64,000 nucleotides of DNA, from contig NZ_FNDK01000001.1 in the NCBI RefSeq assembly GCF_900099605.1, forward strand, positions 62,001 to 126,000, read 5' to 3'. Origin of the DNA: Alteribacillus persepolensis. GTDB lineage: Bacteria > Bacillota > Bacilli > Bacillales > Marinococcaceae. The first letter of the stretch is position 1, and each line of letters begins with the position of its first letter. Of this stretch, positions 8,186 through 17,355 are shown in pieces. The notes below the pieces were generated by a model. It did not search any database and was not told the origin of the DNA. It worked only from the letters and a program-made list of their open reading frames with translations. A program made the translations under genes and the position numbers.

Positions 8186-9352
8186 ATGGAGATTCGTCCA
8201 TTAAGAGAGTCGGAAATCGAGCAAAGCTTAGAACTTAACGCATTTGCTTTTCAATATGAACTAAACGATAAAGTAAGAGAAAAGCACAAGCAATTGATGA
8301 AAAACGTTCATACATGGGTGGCAGCTGATAAAGACACACTTTTAGCAAAATTACACCTGCTGCCGTCTGAAGTATTTGTTGGCGGAGAAAAAATGAAAAT
8401 GGGTGGTGTTACGTGGGTAGCGACATGGCCGGAAGCACGAAGACACGGTCTTATACGGGAACTGATTGATGTTTCATTAGAAGAGATGAACAAACAAGAA
8501 TACACGCTGTCTTTTTTATATCCATTTTCTATTGGGTTTTACCGGAAATTTGGATGGGAATTGTTTGCGGATACGATTTCGTGGAAGTTAACCAATGCAC
8601 AGCTGCCAAAAAAAAGCGGTATAATGCGGGGGAGTTTTGCTCGCGCATGTATTGATGACTGGCACGTGTTAAATGCTGTTTATCAGGAAGCAGCTTCAAG
8701 CTACAACGGAATGGTTGTAAGAGATGAGTGGTGGTGGCGCCATGTTCATCGCAAAACGAACAACGCACAAATTGTTATCTATCAAAATGAGCAAGGAAGA
8801 GAAACAGGTTACCTCATCTATAGTGTGGCATCGCGTAAAATGACCGTACATGAGTACATTGCTTTAGATGAAATAACAAGAGAAGAAATATGGAAATTTA
8901 TTGCTAATCATGATTCGATGATAGATGAATTAGAAGTAAAACCTCCTGTGGATGATCCGAGCCGCTTTCTCCTGCCGGATCCAAAAATAGAAGAATCACG
9001 AAAAAGCTATTTTATGGCGCGGATTGTCAATGTGCAACGGTTTTTTGAGCAATATCCTTTCTCCCTTGAAGAAGGACAATCCATTGTATTAACGATATAT
9101 GATGATCAATGCTCATGGAATTGCGGTACCTTTCATATATCGGCAGGGAAAGGCCAAAATAACGTTGAGTTTATCCAGAATAGCAAGCGAGCACTAACGA
9201 TGGATGTGAAAACGGCAGCAGCAGTGTTTTTAGGTTATTTATCAGCTGAACAAGCACAGCGTACAGGACAAATTACTGGAGAGGCAGAAGAGGCAGAGGT
9301 GTTTCAACAAGCAGTAACGTCTTCGGCTCCATTCATATATGATTTTTTTTAA
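8186..9352 (+). CDS. Eis-type GNAT N-acetyltransferase with C-terminal sterol-carrier domain
   Basis: This 388-residue protein has the layout of the Eis family. An N-terminal GNAT domain (about 1-140, MEIRPLRESEIEQSLELN, with an R/Q-x-x-G-x-G/A-like ARRHGLIRELI acetyl-CoA loop) is followed by a second GNAT-like domain and a C-terminal SCP2-like domain ending near IYDFF. Eis proteins acetylate amines, including aminoglycosides in mycobacteria, but the substrate of Bacillus members is not known. The ATG is preceded by AAAGGAGAC. It stands alone between the pycA terminator and a repeat-rich gap. The family call is firm; substrate is not inferred. Confidence 0.85.
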   Translation: MEIRPLRESEIEQSLELNAFAFQYELNDKVREKHKQLMKNVHTWVAADKDTLLAKLHLLPSEVFVGGEKMKMGGVTWVATWPEARRHGLIRELIDVSLEEMNKQEYTLSFLYPFSIGFYRKFGWELFADTISWKLTNAQLPKKSGIMRGSFARACIDDWHVLNAVYQEAASSYNGMVVRDEWWWRHVHRKTNNAQIVIYQNEQGRETGYLIYSVASRKMTVHEYIALDEITREEIWKFIANHDSMIDELEVKPPVDDPSRFLLPDPKIEESRKSYFMARIVNVQRFFEQYPFSLEEGQSIVLTIYDDQCSWNCGTFHISAGKGQNNVEFIQNSKRALTMDVKTAAAVFLGYLSAEQAQRTGQITGEAEEAEVFQQAVTSSAPFIYDFF

Positions 9353-9637
9353 TACAAAAAGACTGAGTCAAAAGTAAAACAGGTTACTCAAAAGCCGAAC
9401 AACAAGATACGAAAGTATAGACGAAGCGTTACCAACATGCGGAAGCTTCCTACGGGATGCGGGCTAAGACCAGCCGCACCGTGCGGCCAACGCCGGCACT
9501 AGCACGTCCTGTAAGTTGAAGCACAAGCCGACGGTCCACTTAGTCATGGGCTTTTCTATACCAAGTTAGCAGAGGCCGTGCCCGCGGAAAGCGAAGTCTG
9601 TTGACGGAGCAATGATAGAAATTACTATGGAAAAACA
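9353..9637. repeat. Gene-free stretch with Bacillaceae-type intergenic repeat
   Basis: No credible coding sequence is present. The stretch is rich in short GC-rich inverted segments and contains TGCCCGCGGAAAGCGAAG at 9579-9596, a core that recurs with variation at 17191-17208. CACGTCCTGTAAGTTGAAGC is another typical block. Similar CCGCGGG-containing intergenic repeats are common in Bacillus genomes; their role is unknown. Confidence 0.5.
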
Positions 9638-9677
9638 AATAATCCGAACTGATTGTAATAAATCAGTTCGGATTATT
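9638..9677. terminator. Terminator hairpin shared by ctaA and upstream region
   Basis: A perfect 17-bp stem (9638-9654 with 9661-9677) encloses a 6-nt loop. It lies beyond the ctaA stop and its A/T-flanked ends allow termination in both directions. Confidence 0.7.
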
Positions 9678-9742
9678 CTGTAGTTCCTGTGTTTTTGTCC
9701 CAGTCTCTTTATAACTGCCTGCTGGACACTTTATCAGCTGTT

Positions 9743-10654
9743 TTAAGATGCTTTTTTCCTCGTAATAATCATGCCCATATAACCTAAAATAGTGAACAAT
9801 ATTGTCACTGTAAGCGCGTGAAAGAGAGCAGGTGTGAGATATGTGTCTGCATATAAAATAGACACACCAGCAATGACTTGGATAAGAACTAATAGTAATG
9901 AAAGAATGCTTGCCCATACAAGGATTTTGTGAAAACGAAATTGTTTTAGTGTCCAAACGAATAAAATAATTAAAAAGATGACCAGTAAACTGGCAAATAC
10001 CCGGTGAGCAAAGTGCACCCCGATTTCAAATCCCAAAGCCCCGGATACACTTGGTATCCATTCATTGTTACATAACGGAAATCCGCCGCACACATAGGTG
10101 GCATCAGTATGTTTGACATATGCTCCTGTATAGATAACCGCATAACAATAAACGAGCACAAAAAAGAGGTAGTTGCGATACCCTTTTGATACAGCAGGAG
10201 ACGGGACATGTTTGCGGTCATTTTCAAAAGCTAAGACTGTCAGCAAGACAACCGAAGCAAAAGATATCGTAGAAATGCCAAAATGAAGGGCTAGGACAAT
10301 ATCTGAGTTTCCCCAAATAACGGCACCAGCTCCCATTAAACCTTGGAAGATGATAAACAATACAGCCATCAGGGCCATAAATGCTGTTTCACGAAGGTGT
10401 GATAGCTTTTTCCAAGACCAAATAGCTAAAATGATGACAAATAATCCCATTAAACCGGACCAAATTCTATGCGTGTATTCAATGATTGTTTCTTTTGCAG
10501 GAGATTCCGGTATTAATTCTCCAAAACACAACGGCCAGGTAGCACCGCACCCTTCTGCAGAGCCTGTTTTTGTAACGAGTGCCCCTTGTAACAGGACAAT
10601 AAGCATGCCAATAGATGTAATAATACCGAATATTTTCAGGCCTTTGTTATTCAT
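9743..10654 (-). CDS. ctaA: Heme A synthase
   Basis: This 303-residue membrane protein belongs to the COX15/CtaA family, which oxidises the C8 methyl group of heme O to give heme A for the caa3 oxidase. About eight hydrophobic segments are visible. Conserved histidine-bearing segments are YTHRIWSG, ALHFGIS, HFAHRVFA and LFHALTV, and the extracellular Cys pairs GCGATWPLC and CGGFPLC match the family. The ATG at 10654 follows GGGGAGGTGAG. As in B. subtilis it is transcribed away from ctaB, with a shared regulatory region between them. A strong hairpin lies downstream. Confidence 0.95.
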   Translation of the reverse strand: MNNKGLKIFGIITSIGMLIVLLQGALVTKTGSAEGCGATWPLCFGELIPESPAKETIIEYTHRIWSGLMGLFVIILAIWSWKKLSHLRETAFMALMAVLFIIFQGLMGAGAVIWGNSDIVLALHFGISTISFASVVLLTVLAFENDRKHVPSPAVSKGYRNYLFFVLVYCYAVIYTGAYVKHTDATYVCGGFPLCNNEWIPSVSGALGFEIGVHFAHRVFASLLVIFLIILFVWTLKQFRFHKILVWASILSLLLVLIQVIAGVSILYADTYLTPALFHALTVTILFTILGYMGMIITRKKAS

Positions 10655-11013
10655 TTTCTCACCTCCCCGTCTTTGTTCAAGACGGCTGTTATCTAGTTCA
10701 ATTTCTCATGTTTATCGTAATGAAAAATGATGAAAAAAGTCAATTTTAGAAGAGTGAACTTTCTATGGAAAAGTGAAAATGTGAAGAAAGTGTGAAACTT
10801 GCGAAACTAATGAAACAAGGATGATTTTAAGCTATAATATCTGTAGTATGATTATAAAGAGAGCAACGAAAGGTGTTTCTCTCTGAACACGGTTATATGG
10901 TACAATCTTTTTATTGATGAAAAACCAAGAAATTTGTTGGATGAATTTGTTAAATGCAATGAAACAATGATGGAGATTGTACGTAATCGTGAGTTTTGAA
11001 GGGGGTGTAAAGG
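10655..11013. promoter_or_regulatory. Divergent ctaA/ctaB control region with GTGAA repeats
   Basis: This gene-free region of about 360 bp separates the two divergent genes. Four GTGAA elements occur at 10754, 10773, 10781 and 10792. They resemble half-sites of the respiratory regulator ResD, which controls ctaA and ctaB in B. subtilis. A TATAAT at 10833-10838 is a plausible -10 for ctaB, but no good -35 precedes it, as expected for an activator-dependent promoter. Confidence 0.4.
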
Positions 11014-11946
11014 TTGAGTAAAACAAATACGGCCATTGAATCTTCCAAAGTAATAGAAAGAGAAGAGACGGAAGCAGTTTCTGGGGGGAAGAGCTGGAAA
11101 GACTATGTGACGCTTGCTAAGATGGGTATCGTAACGTCGAATTTAATAACGACGTTTGCCGGACTTTTCTTAGCTTCTGTATATACAGGTTTTCCGCTGC
11201 TAGATAATCTGCATATTGCCATTTTAACCTTAATTGGCGCAGGTTTAGTAATGGCAGGCGGATGTACGCTTAACAATTATATTGATCGCGATATTGACCC
11301 ATTAATGGAACGAACGAAAGACAGGCCAACAGTCTCCGGTACAGTCAAACCAACTAATGTGTTGACAGCGGGGATTATCCAGTCTGCAGTCGGGGTATTG
11401 CTGCTTGCCGCAGTGAACATGACCGCCGCAGTAATTGGTGTAATCGGCCTTGTCATATATGTTTTGGTTTACACAATGTGGTTGAAAAGGGTTTCTACGT
11501 TAAATACGGTTGTCGGCAGTTTTGCTGGAGCGGTTCCGCCATTAATTGGCTGGGCAGCTGTTGATCCGAGCCTTCATCTATATGCTTGGCTGTTGTTTTC
11601 TATTATGTTTATTTGGCAGCCGCCGCACTTCTTGGCATTAGCCATGAAGCGTTCGGAGGAATATCGGGCCGCAGGTGTACCGATGCTTCCAGTTGTAGCC
11701 GGATTTGCTATGACAAAACGGCAAATTGTCGTCTATGTAGCAGCATTGGTTCCAATGACATTGCTGTTATATCCTTTCGGGCTCGTGTATACTATTGCTG
11801 CGGCTATTTTGGGGATTGGCTGGTTAGCATTAGGGGTTGCAGGATTTAAGATGAAAGATGAAATAAAATGGGCCCGTATCATGTTTGTTTATTCCATTAA
11901 TTACCTAACCATACTGTTTGTACTTATGGTCATTGTCCATTTTTAA
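11014..11946 (+). CDS. ctaB: Heme O synthase (protoheme IX farnesyltransferase)
   Basis: This 310-residue UbiA-family prenyltransferase attaches a farnesyl group to protoheme IX to make heme O, the substrate of CtaA. The first aspartate-rich motif [15 protein letters not shown] (about residue 88) and a run of hydrophobic helices are diagnostic, and a second conserved segment is [20 protein letters not shown]. The start is TTG at 11014 after GGGGGTG. About 35 polar residues precede the first helix. It is the first gene of the ctaB-CDEF group; ctaC follows after a 154-nt gap. Confidence 0.95.
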   Translation: MSKTNTAIESSKVIEREETEAVSGGKSWKDYVTLAKMGIVTSNLITTFAGLFLASVYTGFPLLDNLHIAILTLIGAGLVMAGGCTLNNYIDRDIDPLMERTKDRPTVSGTVKPTNVLTAGIIQSAVGVLLLAAVNMTAAVIGVIGLVIYVLVYTMWLKRVSTLNTVVGSFAGAVPPLIGWAAVDPSLHLYAWLLFSIMFIWQPPHFLALAMKRSEEYRAAGVPMLPVVAGFAMTKRQIVVYVAALVPMTLLLYPFGLVYTIAAAILGIGWLALGVAGFKMKDEIKWARIMFVYSINYLTILFVLMVIVHF

Positions 11947-12100
11947 CCTGATAGAAAGGCCGTGTTCACAGGACAAACCCGTTATTGGTGTATGTCCTGT
12001 GAATATAATGTTTTCATAAAAAAAGCGGCGTCGGAGAATGACTATAAATACAAGATAAATTTTGAAACTACTACAGACGAAAGAGAGGTTGGATGGCTTT

Positions 12101-13177
12101 ATGAAAGGACGCAAAGGTTTATTGCGTTTCCTTCCTTTAACCGCAATACTTTTTTTATTAGCTGGTTGCGGTGAAGAGAGGTTAACAGCACTTGATCCTT
12201 ATGGCCCACAAGCTCAATGGATTTTAGACAACATGATATTGAGTTTGTATGTCATGGCTTTAGTTATCATTGTTGTTTTTGTTTTATACTTTATTGCTGT
12301 GGTGAAATTTAGAAGAAAGCCCGGCGATGATGAAATTCCAAAACAGGTGGAAGGAAGCAAGGCATTAGAATTAACGTGGACAATCATTCCGATTATTTTG
12401 TTAATCATTCTTGCTGTACCAACAGTTGCAGGTACATATTACTTTGCAGAAGAACCACCAGAAGCTGCTGGGTCCAGCGGTGAAGAAGAAGCAGAAGAAG
12501 CAGCTGCAGAAGCGGCCGAAGAAGGGGCAGTCGTCATTGATGTCACAGGGCATCAGTACTGGTGGCAATTTGATTATCCACAAGGCTTTACTGCTGGTAA
12601 TGAAGTGTACATCCCAGTCGGTGAAAAGGTTTGGTTTAACTTAACGAGTAATGATGTTATTCACTCCTTTTGGGTACCGGCTCTAGGCGGAAAAATTGAC
12701 ACTATTCCAGGAGTAGAGAACCAAATGTGGTTACAAGCTGATGAGCCAGGCGTATATAAAGGAAAATGTGCGGAATTGTGCGGTCCTTCGCACGCGCTGA
12801 TGGACTTTAAAGTAGTAGCGCTTGAGCGTGATGAATATGATGCATGGGTAGAAAACATGTCTCAAGAAGAAGAATTGCCAGAAGAGAATACAGTCGCATC
12901 AGAAGGCCGTCAAGTATTTGAAGACCAAGGCTGTATTGGCTGTCATGCTGTTGAAGGGCAAGGTTCTGCTCAAGGACCGACACTCACCAACTTTGCTGAT
13001 CGCGAGAAGATTGCAGGGGTTATTGACTTTACAGATGAAAACTTAGAAGAGTGGATTCGTGATCCACAATCGTTTAAGCAAGGAAATAATATGCAAGCAT
13101 ATCCAAATATGAGCGATGAAGAGATGGATGCTATTATTGAGTATTTGAAAACTCTCAGCGTGGAAGATGGAGAATAA
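12101..13177 (+). CDS. ctaC: Cytochrome caa3 oxidase subunit II (lipoprotein, with cytochrome c domain)
   Basis: This 358-residue subunit carries electrons from cytochrome c to the oxidase core. The N-terminus is a lipoprotein signal ending LLAGC. Two transmembrane helices follow, then a CuA domain with GHQYWWQFDYP and CAELCGPSHALMDF, and a C-terminal cytochrome c domain with CIGCH at residues 278-282 and a likely methionine ligand near NNMQAYPNM. I chose the ATG at 12101 because the signal peptide begins there; a TTG 39 nt upstream opens the frame without a ribosome-binding site. An unusual Glu/Ala-rich insert occupies about residues 117-142, just outside the membrane. Confidence 0.95.
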   Translation: MKGRKGLLRFLPLTAILFLLAGCGEERLTALDPYGPQAQWILDNMILSLYVMALVIIVVFVLYFIAVVKFRRKPGDDEIPKQVEGSKALELTWTIIPIILLIILAVPTVAGTYYFAEEPPEAAGSSGEEEAEEAAAEAAEEGAVVIDVTGHQYWWQFDYPQGFTAGNEVYIPVGEKVWFNLTSNDVIHSFWVPALGGKIDTIPGVENQMWLQADEPGVYKGKCAELCGPSHALMDFKVVALERDEYDAWVENMSQEEELPEENTVASEGRQVFEDQGCIGCHAVEGQGSAQGPTLTNFADREKIAGVIDFTDENLEEWIRDPQSFKQGNNMQAYPNMSDEEMDAIIEYLKTLSVEDGE

Positions 13178-13201
13178 AAAGTAAAAAAGGAGGTAAACCA
13201 C

Positions 13202-15073
13202 GTGTCTACTGCTGCAGCTACGAAAGATAAAAGCGTGTTGTGGGACTGGTTGACAACGGTTGACCATAAGAAACTTGCCATTCTTTATTTAGTGGCAGGC
13301 GGACTGTTCTTTATTAAAGCAGGTCTCATGGCAGTATTTATGAGAATTCAGTTGATGACAGCTGAAAACGACTTTTTAACTGGTCAGACATTTAACGAGT
13401 TAATTACGATGCATGGTACGATTATGCTGTTTTTAGCAGCTACACCATTAATATTTGCATTTATGAACTTTGTGATCCCGCTACAAATTGGGGCACGCGA
13501 CGTAGCATTTCCGTTTGTAAATGCTCTTGGTTTTTGGATTTTCTTTTTCGGCGGACTGCTGTTAAGTGTTAGTTGGTTTTTCGGAGGAGGTCCGGATGCC
13601 GGCTGGACAGCTTACGTACCGCTCTCAAGCGGAGAGTATGCTGACCTTGGCTTAGACTTTTATGTCCTCGGTCTGCAGGTGTCCGGTATCGGTACATTAG
13701 TATCGGGTATTAACTTTATCGTAACGATTATTAATATGCGGGCACCTGGCATGACAATGATGAGAATGCCATTGTTCTGCTGGACCGGCCTGGTCATATC
13801 CATTCTTATTGTATTTGCATTTACACCGCTTGCTGCAGGGCTTGCTTTGTTAATGCTTGACCGTTTATTCGGCGGACAATTCTTTATTCCAGATATGGGT
13901 GGTAACGCTGTTTTATGGCAGCACATTTTCTGGATCTTCGGTCACCCGGAAGTATATATATTGGTTCTTCCAGCATTTGGCATTATTTCAGAAGTTGTAC
14001 CGGCGTTTTCAAGAAAGCGCTTGTTTGGATATACAGCCATGGTATTTGCCACACTTGTTATTGCGTTTTTAGGTTTTATGGTTTGGGTTCACCATATGTT
14101 TACCGTTGGATTAGGACCGATTACTAACTCCGTCTTTGCGATTGCTACGATGGGGATTGCAGTACCTACCGGTATCAAGATTTTTAACTGGCTCTTTACG
14201 ATGTGGGGCGGTAAGATTACGTTTAATACGGCCATGCTCTGTGCATCCTCGTTTGTTCCTACATTTGTTTTAGGTGGGGTCACAGGGGTTATGCTTGCCA
14301 TGACACCAGTTGATTACTTATATCACGACACATACTTTGTTGTCGCTCACTTTCACTACATTATAATCGGTGGTATTGTTTTAGGCTTGCTTGCAGGTCT
14401 GTATTACTGGTATCCAAAAATGTTTGGCCACAAGCTCAATGAAAAACTTGGTATGCTCATGTTCTGGCTGTTTTATATTGGCTTCCACATGACGTTCTTT
14501 ATTCAGCATATCCTTGGTTTAATTGGTATGCCGCGTCGTGTGTATACGTATTTAGAAGGCCAGGGCATGGAAACAATGAACTTAATTTCAAGTATCGGCT
14601 CGTTTGTTATGGGTGCTGGTATTCTTGTTCTTCTTATTAACGTTGTTTATTCTGCGTTCAAAGCAGAACGTATTACCGTTAACGACCCATGGGATGCGCG
14701 CACACTTGAGTGGGCAACACCAACGCCTATTCCTGAATATAACTTTGCACAAACACCGCAAGTACGTTCTTTAGATCCGTTGTTCTATGAGAAAATGCAT
14801 GGTGACGGCACCATTAAACCAGCTGAACCAATGGAAGATATCCATATGCCAAATGGATCCATTCTGCCGTTTATTATTGGTCTTGGCTTGTTTACTTGGG
14901 GATTTGGCATGGTGATGATAAATATGGAAAACCCAATTATCCCTCCAGCCGTCGTAATTGGTGTCGGATTTGTATTAACGTTTGGTTCCATGTTTATACG
15001 TTCCATCAAAGAAGATCACGGTTATCACATTCCGGTAGAGCAAGTGAAGAAAATAGAAAAGGAGGTAAGCTGA
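13202..15073 (+). CDS. ctaD: Cytochrome caa3 oxidase subunit I
   Basis: This 623-residue heme-copper oxidase core subunit reduces oxygen to water and pumps protons. It has the family helices with HPEVYIL at about residue 247 (CuB histidine and cross-linked tyrosine), WVHHMFTVG with the two CuB histidines, and HFHYIIIGG with the heme ligands. The GTG start at 13202 follows AAGGAGGT with good spacing. It lies 24 nt after ctaC, and the ribosome-binding site for ctaE is inside its last codons, so the genes are tightly coupled. Confidence 0.97.
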   Translation: MSTAAATKDKSVLWDWLTTVDHKKLAILYLVAGGLFFIKAGLMAVFMRIQLMTAENDFLTGQTFNELITMHGTIMLFLAATPLIFAFMNFVIPLQIGARDVAFPFVNALGFWIFFFGGLLLSVSWFFGGGPDAGWTAYVPLSSGEYADLGLDFYVLGLQVSGIGTLVSGINFIVTIINMRAPGMTMMRMPLFCWTGLVISILIVFAFTPLAAGLALLMLDRLFGGQFFIPDMGGNAVLWQHIFWIFGHPEVYILVLPAFGIISEVVPAFSRKRLFGYTAMVFATLVIAFLGFMVWVHHMFTVGLGPITNSVFAIATMGIAVPTGIKIFNWLFTMWGGKITFNTAMLCASSFVPTFVLGGVTGVMLAMTPVDYLYHDTYFVVAHFHYIIIGGIVLGLLAGLYYWYPKMFGHKLNEKLGMLMFWLFYIGFHMTFFIQHILGLIGMPRRVYTYLEGQGMETMNLISSIGSFVMGAGILVLLINVVYSAFKAERITVNDPWDARTLEWATPTPIPEYNFAQTPQVRSLDPLFYEKMHGDGTIKPAEPMEDIHMPNGSILPFIIGLGLFTWGFGMVMINMENPIIPPAVVIGVGFVLTFGSMFIRSIKEDHGYHIPVEQVKKIEKEVS

Positions 15074-15074
15074 T

Positions 15075-15695
15075 ATGTCTAGTTCAGTAGATTTCTCAAA
15101 AGGCCTCCCCTCCCATCCGGAAAAAGCGACATTAGAAGGGAAAAATAAATTTTTAGGCTTTTGGGTCTTCCTAGGCGGGGAAACCATCATGTTTGCTACC
15201 TTTTTCGGTACATTTTTAGGGCTGAGAGAAGGGACAGCTGGTGGACCAACGGCAGAAGAATTATTTTCCCTGCCGCTCGTCTTCATCATGACGATGCTAT
15301 TGTTGACGAGTTCTTTAACAAGTGTATTAGCAATGTTTTCCATGAAAAAGAACAATCACAAAAGCATGCTTGTTTTAATGATCGTGACTGTTCTGCTCGG
15401 GGCAGCGTTTCTTGGCTTTGAGATATATGAGTTCGTCGAATACGTTCATCATGGCCTCGGGTATACTACTAGTGCGTTTGCCTCTTCATTCTATACGTTA
15501 GTCGGCTTGCACGGAGCGCACGTGTTATTTGGACTTTGCTGGATTACTACACTTATTATTCGTTACAGTCGTTCAGGTATTACGTTAACAAATGCGCCAA
15601 AGTTTTATGTAGCTAGTTTGTATTGGCACTTTATTGACGTAATCTGGGTCTTTATCTTTACCGTTGTTTATCTATTGGGAATTGGAGGTGCATAA
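15075..15695 (+). CDS. ctaE: Cytochrome caa3 oxidase subunit III
   Basis: This 206-residue protein has five or more transmembrane segments and is subunit III of the heme-copper oxidase, which stabilises the core and its proton uptake. Family signatures include GFWVFLGGETIMFATFFGT, the glutamate in FEIYEFVEYVHHG, and the C-terminal YWHFIDVIWVFIFTVVYL. The ATG begins one base after the ctaD stop, with AAGGAGGT inside ctaD, implying translational coupling. Confidence 0.96.
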   Translation: MSSSVDFSKGLPSHPEKATLEGKNKFLGFWVFLGGETIMFATFFGTFLGLREGTAGGPTAEELFSLPLVFIMTMLLLTSSLTSVLAMFSMKKNNHKSMLVLMIVTVLLGAAFLGFEIYEFVEYVHHGLGYTTSAFASSFYTLVGLHGAHVLFGLCWITTLIIRYSRSGITLTNAPKFYVASLYWHFIDVIWVFIFTVVYLLGIGGA

Positions 15696-15697
15696 AA

Positions 15698-16042
15698 ATG
15701 GCAGATGATTTATCGAAACCATTTCCGAAAAGTTCGATGTCAGAAGAAGAAATCATGAAAATTAATAAAGAACGAAGAATACAAGTCACATCATTTGCTT
15801 TCATGATTTTCTTAACGATTCTTGCGTTCGTTGCCGTTGCAACAGAAATGATTGAAGTAGGCTTTGCTATTCCGTTTATTTTACTGCTGGCGGTCATTCA
15901 GTTTTTCTTGCAAATGTACTACTTTATGCATCTTAAAGACAAAGATCACGGCTGGCCGAATGCATTCATTATTTCGGGTGTGGTGTTATCCACTCCGGCA
16001 CTGATTGCATTAATCCTGCTCTTAGGGGTTACAAAATATTAA
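15698..16042 (+). CDS. ctaF: Cytochrome caa3 oxidase subunit IV
   Basis: This 114-residue protein with three predicted transmembrane helices matches the prokaryotic subunit IV family (COX4_pro), including FLQMYYFMHLKDKDH before the last helix. It is a small accessory subunit of the caa3 complex. It starts 2 nt after ctaE with a GGAGGTG site. A very strong terminator follows, so the ctaC-ctaF operon ends here; ctaG, which comes next in B. subtilis, is not present. Confidence 0.93.
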   Translation: MADDLSKPFPKSSMSEEEIMKINKERRIQVTSFAFMIFLTILAFVAVATEMIEVGFAIPFILLLAVIQFFLQMYYFMHLKDKDHGWPNAFIISGVVLSTPALIALILLLGVTKY

Positions 16043-16049
16043 TGTTTTA

Positions 16050-16089
16050 AGAAAAACTGCTTCAGGTATATACCTGAAGCAGTTTTTCT
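16050..16089. terminator. Perfect-palindrome terminator after ctaF
   Basis: Arms of 19 nt (16050-16068 and 16071-16089) are exactly complementary, GC-rich near the loop and A/T-rich outside. It should terminate ctaCDEF efficiently. Confidence 0.9.
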
Positions 16090-16181
16090 GTTCACTTGAT
16101 TGTTATACGTTCATCCAAGTGAAGATATTTGTATCGTGTATAATAGAGATAGGTTAGGCAAGATAGGAGGTTGTTGGTCGG

Positions 16182-16751
16182 ATGAGTAATGAAAACGAAA
16201 TGCGCCATTATGAAGAGAATCAACAGGCCAATGATAAAACGAATGTATGGATTGCTGTGATTCTTACGATTGTGGTTAACGGTTTGGTCACCGTGCTGTT
16301 TTTTATGGATGGATTTGGAGATGGAGACGTTGGATTTGATTTAACGATTTTACCGATGATGAACGCGATATTTAACAGTTTCACAACAGTCTTCTTACTA
16401 GGGGCACTGTTTTTCATTTTAAGGAAAAACGTAACGATGCACCGTCGTTTTATTTATGCAGCATTTACGTCGACGGGGTTATTTTTGATTACGTATGTTA
16501 CGTATCACGGCCTGGCGGAGTCAACGACGTATGGCGGCAGCGGCTGGCTGGCAGGGGTGTATTACTTTATTTTAATTACGCATATTATTTTAGCAATTGT
16601 CATTGTTCCGCTGGCTGTTTTATCTTTTCTGCGAGGTATTAAATTTCAAATCACTAAACATAGGAAAATAGCCCGTTGGACGATGCCATTATGGCTGTAC
16701 GTTAGTATTACAGGAGTACTTGTATATATTATGATTTCTCCTTATTACTAA
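16182..16751 (+). CDS. ctaM: DUF420 membrane protein, cytochrome oxidase assembly factor CtaM (YozB)
   Basis: This 189-residue protein has five predicted transmembrane helices and matches the DUF420 family, with NVTMHRRFIYAAF, VTYHGLAESTTYGG and ITHIILAIVIVPLAV. Staphylococcus aureus CtaM and B. subtilis YozB belong to this family and are needed for heme A-type oxidase assembly. Its position right after the caa3 operon fits that job. The ATG at 16182 follows AGGAGG at 16165-16170. A TATAAT at 16139-16144 may be its -10, without a clear -35. Confidence 0.85.
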   Translation: MSNENEMRHYEENQQANDKTNVWIAVILTIVVNGLVTVLFFMDGFGDGDVGFDLTILPMMNAIFNSFTTVFLLGALFFILRKNVTMHRRFIYAAFTSTGLFLITYVTYHGLAESTTYGGSGWLAGVYYFILITHIILAIVIVPLAVLSFLRGIKFQITKHRKIARWTMPLWLYVSITGVLVYIMISPYY

Positions 16752-16871
16752 AAAAGCAACATGACAATTCCGACGAAGTGAAAGCATTGTATGCGGTAAG
16801 CAGATCGGAGAAAAGTTAAGACAATGAATGGCAGCAAAAAGAGGGTGAGACATAGCGGTCTCTAAAGAGTA

Positions 16872-16917
16872 AAAAAACGCTTCCGATTATCAAAAACGAT
16901 AGTCGGAAGCGTTTTTT
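16872..16917. terminator. Terminator after ctaM
   Basis: Arms 16872-16891 and 16898-16917 pair over about 20 bp with one G-U pair; A- and T-runs flank the stem on both sides. Confidence 0.85.
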
Positions 16918-17190
16918 GATGATACCCAGATTTATCTTTTGTCTGGCGGTGTACTTTTTCACATTCACCGATATGAGGGCGTGTCCCATTTCATTTTTTT
17001 CACTCTGTCTTTGTCTCTCACCAACATAATGTATTTTTGTACCATCCACCCTTTGACGCAGAAAGGGTCTGTATCAAAAGCCTCTAAACGGAAAAGCCAT
17101 GGGCGCCATCCAGAGAGACGATGACCACGGCTTTTGGGTAAGGTAAGAACGTATTAAAAGTTTGGCGTTTTCATGGTCCAGAAAAAGCGC

Positions 17191-17217
17191 CTGCCCGCGG
17201 CAAGTGAACCTGAAGAG
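17191..17217. repeat. Dispersed intergenic repeat fragment
   Basis: CTGCCCGCGGCAAGTGAA resembles 9579-9596, and AGTGAACCTGAAGAG at 17203-17217 is identical to 27716-27730. The element thus recurs in three gene-free gaps of this window. Confidence 0.55.
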
Positions 17218-17271
17218 TCATTCATACGAGAAAGATCTACGTTCATCCAAACAACAAACCTTATAGAACCG

Positions 17272-17333
17272 AAAAAAGGGCTGTCAAACGGTCATTTTTC
17301 ATGACCTTTTGATACAGCCCCCTTTTCATTTAC
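17272..17333 (-). terminator. Terminator of the AI-2E family permease gene
   Basis: An imperfect hairpin joins AAAAGGGCTGT with ACAGCCCCCTTTT, with an inner GGTCAT/ATGACC stem. Read on the minus strand it ends in a T-run. Confidence 0.75.
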
Positions 17334-17355
17334 TGGATGTTGTCCCAGCCTCTTT

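Larger units (their letters stand above)
16752..17355. other. Gene-free gap with terminators and repeat fragments
   Basis: About 600 bp hold no credible gene. They contain a strong hairpin (16872-16917) that can end ctaM, a second one (17272-17333) that ends the minus-strand permease gene, and a degenerate repeat around 17185-17220. A minus-strand open frame at 16816-17049 has no ribosome-binding site and low-complexity content, so I do not call it. Confidence 0.6.

Noticed and set aside
16816-17049. 77-codon minus-strand open frame after ctaM
   Set aside because: It crosses a strong terminator hairpin and has no ribosome-binding site.
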